From assembly GCA_021531795.1 (NCBI GenBank), contig JADYUL010000005.1, positions 62,001 to 126,000 of the forward strand: a stretch of DNA of 64,000 nt, written 5' to 3'. The notes under the pieces are model-generated. The model ran no database searches and had not been told where the DNA came from. It saw only the letters and a program-made list of their open reading frames with translations. The DNA comes from Lacrimispora saccharolytica. GTDB taxonomy: Bacteria > Bacillota > Clostridia > Lachnospirales > Lachnospiraceae. Both the position numbers and the translations under genes were made by a program. This document shows positions 61,213-64,000 of this stretch, piece after piece (positions within the stretch are counted from its first letter, which is position 1; every line of letters starts with the position of its first letter).

Positions 61213-61252
61213 AAATTGCATTTTTGCAATTTGGTGTATAATAGAATTATAC
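61213..61252 (+). promoter_or_regulatory. XRE promoter with two palindromic operators
   Basis: TATAAT at 61237-61242 with TTGCAT (61216, spacer 15) or TTGAAA (61209, spacer 22) as imperfect -35 boxes. GTATAAT-AGA-ATTATAC (61236-61252) covers the -10; AAATTGC-N6-GCAATTT (61213-61232) covers the -35. Likely sites for the XRE protein to control itself and the leftward genes. Confidence 0.55.
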
Positions 61253-61268
61253 GGAGGAGGTGCGTACT

Positions 61269-62123
61269 ATGGCTTTACCCGGAACACCCGGACAGAGAAT
61301 TTCTGACTTATGCAACGGAAACAAAATCAAACAAAAAGAACTTGCAGAGAAAATTGGCGTTTCCGCTTCCCAGTTGAGCCGCATTGTCAGCGGCGAAACA
61401 AAGACAGTCAGCAGCGATATTCTCATCGGTGTGGCAAAGGAATTTAAGGTGTCCACCGACTATATACTGGGGCTATCCAATATCAGCGTCCGCAAAAGCT
61501 ATGATATATCCGAACTGGGCTTGTCCGAGGGAGCAGTCAAAGGACTTGTGACGGGTACTGTAGATGTACAAATCCTAAATCGCTTGCTGGAACACAGGAA
61601 TTTCCCCAAACTGATAGATTTGATACGGATTTATTTTCAGGACACAGCGGCAAAGGGCATTATGGCACGAAACCAGCTTATCGAAATGGTAACAGCTTCC
61701 CTGTCTGATCTGATGAAAGAATACCCGGAACACCGGGCAGAAGCAAGACAGGACTTGCAGTTCTTGAACGCACAGAAAATGGGTGACCATGAAGCAGAGA
61801 TTGAAAAAATCAAGAATGTGTTCCTTACCATCCTGCGGGACATTAAGAAAGAGATGGACAGCGGCGAACAACCGGGAGAAACCATTACCGCTGCCATGTT
61901 CCAAACTATGCAGGAAGCCATGAAAAACCACCAGCAGGAGCCGCTTTCTATGGATGATGTGACCGCTATGATCGTCGGACAGGTTGGGCAGCTTCTTCCG
62001 ATGGACGAGGAAACCAGCGACCAATTCCAGCAGTTGGCGAAGAAAATGATTGAACTGGCAGGCAAGGAAACAAAGATAGATGGAGGAAATCATGATGTTA
62101 CGACCAAAAGAAGTAGTATGTAA
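61269..62123 (+). CDS. XRE-family transcriptional regulator
   Basis: About 284 aa. Helix-turn-helix at about residues 10-65 (GNKIKQKELAEKIGVSASQLSRIVSGETKTVSSDILIGVAKEF), followed by STDYILGLSN and a long helical C-terminal region. The start is ATG at 61269 with GGAGGAGG 8 bases upstream. It is transcribed away from the mobilization operon and overlaps the next gene by 32 bases. It probably acts on the palindromes in the divergent region, holding the element silent until a signal. Homologues with this architecture occur in many clostridial elements. Confidence 0.9.
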   Translation: MALPGTPGQRISDLCNGNKIKQKELAEKIGVSASQLSRIVSGETKTVSSDILIGVAKEFKVSTDYILGLSNISVRKSYDISELGLSEGAVKGLVTGTVDVQILNRLLEHRNFPKLIDLIRIYFQDTAAKGIMARNQLIEMVTASLSDLMKEYPEHRAEARQDLQFLNAQKMGDHEAEIEKIKNVFLTILRDIKKEMDSGEQPGETITAAMFQTMQEAMKNHQQEPLSMDDVTAMIVGQVGQLLPMDEETSDQFQQLAKKMIELAGKETKIDGGNHDVTTKRSSM

Positions 62124-62451
62124 ATGGGTAGATGCTTTTAACGACCACGATGTTGAGGCAATCGTGAGTCTGTACCATGATAACGCAACCAATCATCAGG
62201 TAACAAATGAACCGGTGATTGGGATAGAGGCAATCAGAGAAATGTTCACAACAGAATTTGCCACAGCTGATATGACAGCCATTGTAGAAAATATATTTGA
62301 AGATGGGCAGTGGGCAATTTTAGAATGGAGAGACCCATTAGGATTAAGAGGCTGCGGATTTTTCCATGTTGTGAACGGGAAAATTTTATTTCAAAGAGGT
62401 TACTGGGATAAACTATCCTTTTTGAAACAACATAATTTGCCTATTGAATAA
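62092..62451 (+). CDS. SnoaL-like (NTF2 fold) protein
   Basis: About 119 aa: CKWVDAFNDHDVEAIVSLYH, then AIREMFTTEFATADMTAIVE, AILEWRDPLGLRGCGFFHVV and ILFQRGYWDKLSFLKQ fit the NTF2/SnoaL fold of small cone-shaped proteins (some are isomerases or hydrolases of small molecules). ATG 62092 or 62095, with GGAGGAAA upstream inside the XRE gene; the overlap of 32 bases in a different frame implies coupled translation. Followed by the Mef-type pump with its own leader. No catalytic call can be made. Confidence 0.8.
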   Translation: MMLRPKEVVCKWVDAFNDHDVEAIVSLYHDNATNHQVTNEPVIGIEAIREMFTTEFATADMTAIVENIFEDGQWAILEWRDPLGLRGCGFFHVVNGKILFQRGYWDKLSFLKQHNLPIE

Positions 62452-62455
62452 ATCA

Positions 62456-62484
62456 TTGACATTCTCTATCAAATTTGCTATCCT
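62456..62484 (+). promoter_or_regulatory. Promoter of the Mef leader
   Basis: TTGACA (62456-62461), 17 bases, extended -10 TGC then TATCCT (62479-62484). Start near 62491, giving a leader of about 260 bases before the pump gene. Confidence 0.75.
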
Positions 62485-62501
62485 CTTAGAGGATTATAAA
62501 C

Positions 62502-62525
62502 GGAGAGGAGGCTTACGTGTGTTAA
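62502..62525 (+). other. Candidate leader peptide of the efflux gene
   Basis: A very strong SD (GGAGAGGAGG, 62502-62511) lies 5 bases before GTG at 62517, which would be followed by TGT TAA: a two-residue peptide. A TTG-started frame from 62529 to 62729 also exists but lacks an SD. Ribosome stalling on such a short peptide is the usual trigger in drug-inducible leaders. Confidence 0.4.
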
Positions 62526-62547
62526 TTTTTGTACGCTAATAAACAAC

Positions 62548-62586
62548 AAAAAGTCGGTTTTTCATTCCATGTGATGGGCTTTTTTG
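62548..62586 (+). terminator. First leader terminator of the efflux gene
   Basis: AAAAAGTC (62548-62555) pairs with GGCTTTTT near 62577-62584 (one G-T pair), followed by TTGTCG. Moderate hairpin. Confidence 0.5.
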
Positions 62587-62621
62587 TCGTGCGTACAGAG
62601 AAACACGTAGGTCAATCCTTT

Positions 62622-62638
62622 ATGACAATGATTGTCAT
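62622..62638 (+). promoter_or_regulatory. Palindrome between the two leader terminators
   Basis: ATGACAAT-G-ATTGTCAT, a perfect 8-base pair with a single centre base. It could form a competing hairpin or a protein site in the leader. Confidence 0.45.
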
Positions 62639-62667
62639 AGAGTATTTCTTGTCGTGCCTTTTGTTAT

Positions 62668-62706
62668 GCAGGTATATGCCCATAGTGGAGCATATACCTG
62701 CTTTTT
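62668..62706 (+). terminator. Second, strong leader terminator of the efflux gene
   Basis: Perfect 12-base arms (GCAGGTATATGC at 62668-62679, GCATATACCTGC at 62690-62701), 10-base loop, then TTTTT. It stands 31 bases before the SD of the pump gene, so expression requires read-through. Confidence 0.9.
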
Positions 62707-62749
62707 GTTGCACAGGAAAGAGTATGTGACAAAAACAGGAGGTATTGAT

Positions 62750-64000
62750 ATGACAACAGAAACTAAATTTTGGAAAAAGAAGTATTTTACTATGCTGGCA
62801 GGACAAAGCATTTCCCTCATAACAAGCGGGATTTTGCAAATGTCCATTATATTCTATCTCACAGCAAAAACAAATTCCGCTATGGTCTTATCCATTGCAA
62901 CCTTGATGGGCTTTCTTCCTCAAGCTGTGATTGGCCCCTTTGCAGGGACTTTTGTGGATCGCCATAGCCGCAAAGGAGTGATGATTGGAGCAGACCTTAT
63001 GATTGCCGCAACAGGAGGATTTCTGGCAGTCGTTTCGATATTTATGGAACTGCCCATATGGCTCATTATGCTGGTCTTATTTGTCAGAAGTATCGGCAAC
63101 GCTTTTCATTCTCCTGCGTCCAGCGCAGTTACACCGCTTATGGTTCCTCAAGACCAGCTAACAAAGTGTGCCGGTTATAATCAGACCATGCAGGCCGCCG
63201 TGTCCCTGATCAGCCCAGCCGCTGCCGCTTTCTTATATAGTGTCTGGTCATTAAGCACGATTATTCTATTGGATATTATCGGCGCAGTTCTGGCTTGCAG
63301 CGTTGTTGCGGTTCTGTCGATTCCAAATCCGCCAATATGCACAGGCGAAAGCCAAAACAGCTTTTTCCGGGATATGAAGGAGGGATATTTTGAGTTAAAG
63401 AAAAACAAGGGTTTGTTCGCATTACTTTGGATTGGAACGGCATATATGTTTTTCTTTATGCCTATCAGTGCATTGTACCCTTTGATGAGCATGGGATACT
63501 TTCGTGGAACACCTACCCATGCGTCCATAGCAGAAATTGCCTTTGCAGGCGGTATGCTTGCAGGGGGAATTTTGCTCAGCGTTTGGGGTGGATTCAAGAA
63601 CCGGATTTTTTCAATCGGTCTATCGGTTCTTGTGATGGGGGTAAGCATTGCGATTTCCGGGTTGCTGCCCACCAATGCGTTTTTTATATTTGTAATTTGT
63701 TGTACAGTCATGGGGTTAACCTCTCCATTTTACGGAGTACAAAACGCCTTGTTTCAAGAGCAGCTTCCACCAGAATATCTGGGACGGGTTTTCTCATTGC
63801 TCGGAAGCGTGATGTCCTTTGCCATGCCGCTGGGTTTGCTGTGTTCCGGTATTTTTGCAGAACGAATTGGTGTGGAAAAATGGTTTTTACTTTGTGGAAT
63901 AGGGATTATTGCGGTTGCCGTTTTGGTTTTCGTATTGCCAGTTTTACGAAATGTTGATTGTCAATCTCAAAACAGTTTTGCTTGTAAAAGCGGCGATTGA
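62750..64000 (+). CDS. Mef-type macrolide efflux MFS transporter
   Basis: 416 aa, complete, ending exactly at the window edge. FWKKKYFTMLAGQSISLITS, then LQMSIIFYLTAKTNSAMVLS, GTFVDRHSRKGVMIGADLMI, QLTKCAGYNQTMQA, LYPLMSMGYFRGTP and PPEYLGRVFSLLGSVMSFAMP closely follow the Mef(A)/Mef(E) family (about 405 aa) of proton-driven macrolide exporters, with 12 membrane helices. The ATG at 62750 has AGGAGG 7 bases upstream; the in-frame ATG at 62654 lies in the leader. Whether it confers resistance, and to which drug, cannot be read from sequence. No ABC-F partner (Mel/MsrD) follows within the window. Confidence 0.9.
   Translation: MTTETKFWKKKYFTMLAGQSISLITSGILQMSIIFYLTAKTNSAMVLSIATLMGFLPQAVIGPFAGTFVDRHSRKGVMIGADLMIAATGGFLAVVSIFMELPIWLIMLVLFVRSIGNAFHSPASSAVTPLMVPQDQLTKCAGYNQTMQAAVSLISPAAAAFLYSVWSLSTIILLDIIGAVLACSVVAVLSIPNPPICTGESQNSFFRDMKEGYFELKKNKGLFALLWIGTAYMFFFMPISALYPLMSMGYFRGTPTHASIAEIAFAGGMLAGGILLSVWGGFKNRIFSIGLSVLVMGVSIAISGLLPTNAFFIFVICCTVMGLTSPFYGVQNALFQEQLPPEYLGRVFSLLGSVMSFAMPLGLLCSGIFAERIGVEKWFLLCGIGIIAVAVLVFVLPVLRNVDCQSQNSFACKSGD

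Larger units (their letters stand above)
60973..61268. other. Divergent control region of the mobile element
   Basis: About 296 bases between the leftward VLP-repA-mob genes and the rightward XRE gene. It contains a leftward terminator-like hairpin (61153-61188), an inverted repeat AAATTGC/GCAATTT (61213-61232) and a 17-base palindrome over the XRE -10 (61236-61252). No gene is evident. Confidence 0.55.
58631..64000. mobile_element. Integrative mobilizable element (left part; right end outside the window)
   Basis: From just after tRNA-Leu to the window end, genes are of mobile-element type (MobV relaxase, RepA_N protein, Cys-rich VLP protein, XRE regulator, Mef-type efflux pump), in two divergent groups around 61.2 kb. 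Base use also changes (GC-richer leftward genes). No integrase is present in view, so it must lie further right or be missing. The exact left end cannot be set without a comparison strain. Confidence 0.75.

Noticed and set aside
62529-62729. 66-aa protein in the efflux leader
   Set aside because: Starts at TTG without an SD and spans both leader hairpins; better read as untranslated leader, though a role as leader peptide is not fully excluded.

Overview
The window looks like chromosome of a Lachnospiraceae-type gut Clostridium. The evidence is an mDAP-type MurE (DNPR motif), Firmicutes LexA boxes (GAAC-N4-GTTC) at recA, strong AGGAGG ribosome sites, sigma-A promoters, RNase Y, PrpC/PrkC, and several intracellular glycan enzymes. 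The gene orders yicC-rpoZ-rimO-pgsA-cinA-recA-recX-rny and priA-def-fmt-rsmB-rlmN-prpC-prkC-rsgA also fit this family. The genus cannot be fixed from sequence alone.

1-5.9 kb: an operon for intracellular glycan use: GH31 glucosidase-type enzyme, cellobiose/mannobiose 2-epimerase, GH26 mannanase-type enzyme and a second AGE-fold sugar isomerase. This is best read as beta-manno-oligosaccharide catabolism. 5.9-10.6 kb: an accessory island holding a membrane acyltransferase, an SH3-SGNH esterase-like protein, a 7TM diguanylate cyclase and a REP-associated (RAYT, HUH) transposase. A 24-bp repeat with 19-bp tandem units occurs three times here: at the altered 3' end of the isomerase, at the 3' end of the cyclase, and inverted just upstream of ychF.

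10.6-58.6 kb: core genome. It contains ychF; a reduced dcw cluster (mraZ, rsmH, ftsL-like, PBP, ftsW, ftsQ, ftsZ, with a likely MraZ operator); rho, rpmE, prmC, prfA, murE and priA; the def to rsgA block with the Ser/Thr kinase/phosphatase pair; and an ABC importer of the TrpXYZ type behind a consensus promoter. It continues with a GH42 beta-galactosidase, yicC, rpoZ (gmk absent between them), rimO, pgsA, cinA, SOS-controlled recA, recX, rny, a small conserved-looking orphan, an aminotransferase, xerD, an Mbeg1-like hydrolase, a GGDEF-EAL protein with a degenerate GGDEF motif, a FliD-like protein and tRNA-Leu(CAG).

58.6-64 kb: a mobilizable element beside tRNA-Leu. Leftward genes are a 55-aa protein, a MobV relaxase, a short RepA_N protein with a possible oriT beside it, and a Cys-rich VLP protein. 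Rightward genes are an XRE regulator, a SnoaL-like protein and a Mef-type macrolide efflux pump behind a long two-terminator leader. No integrase is in view; the right end lies beyond the window.

The most interesting material is the REP/RAYT island that rewrites gene ends, the two attenuator-like leaders in the mobile element, and the phased repeat operator upstream of mraZ.
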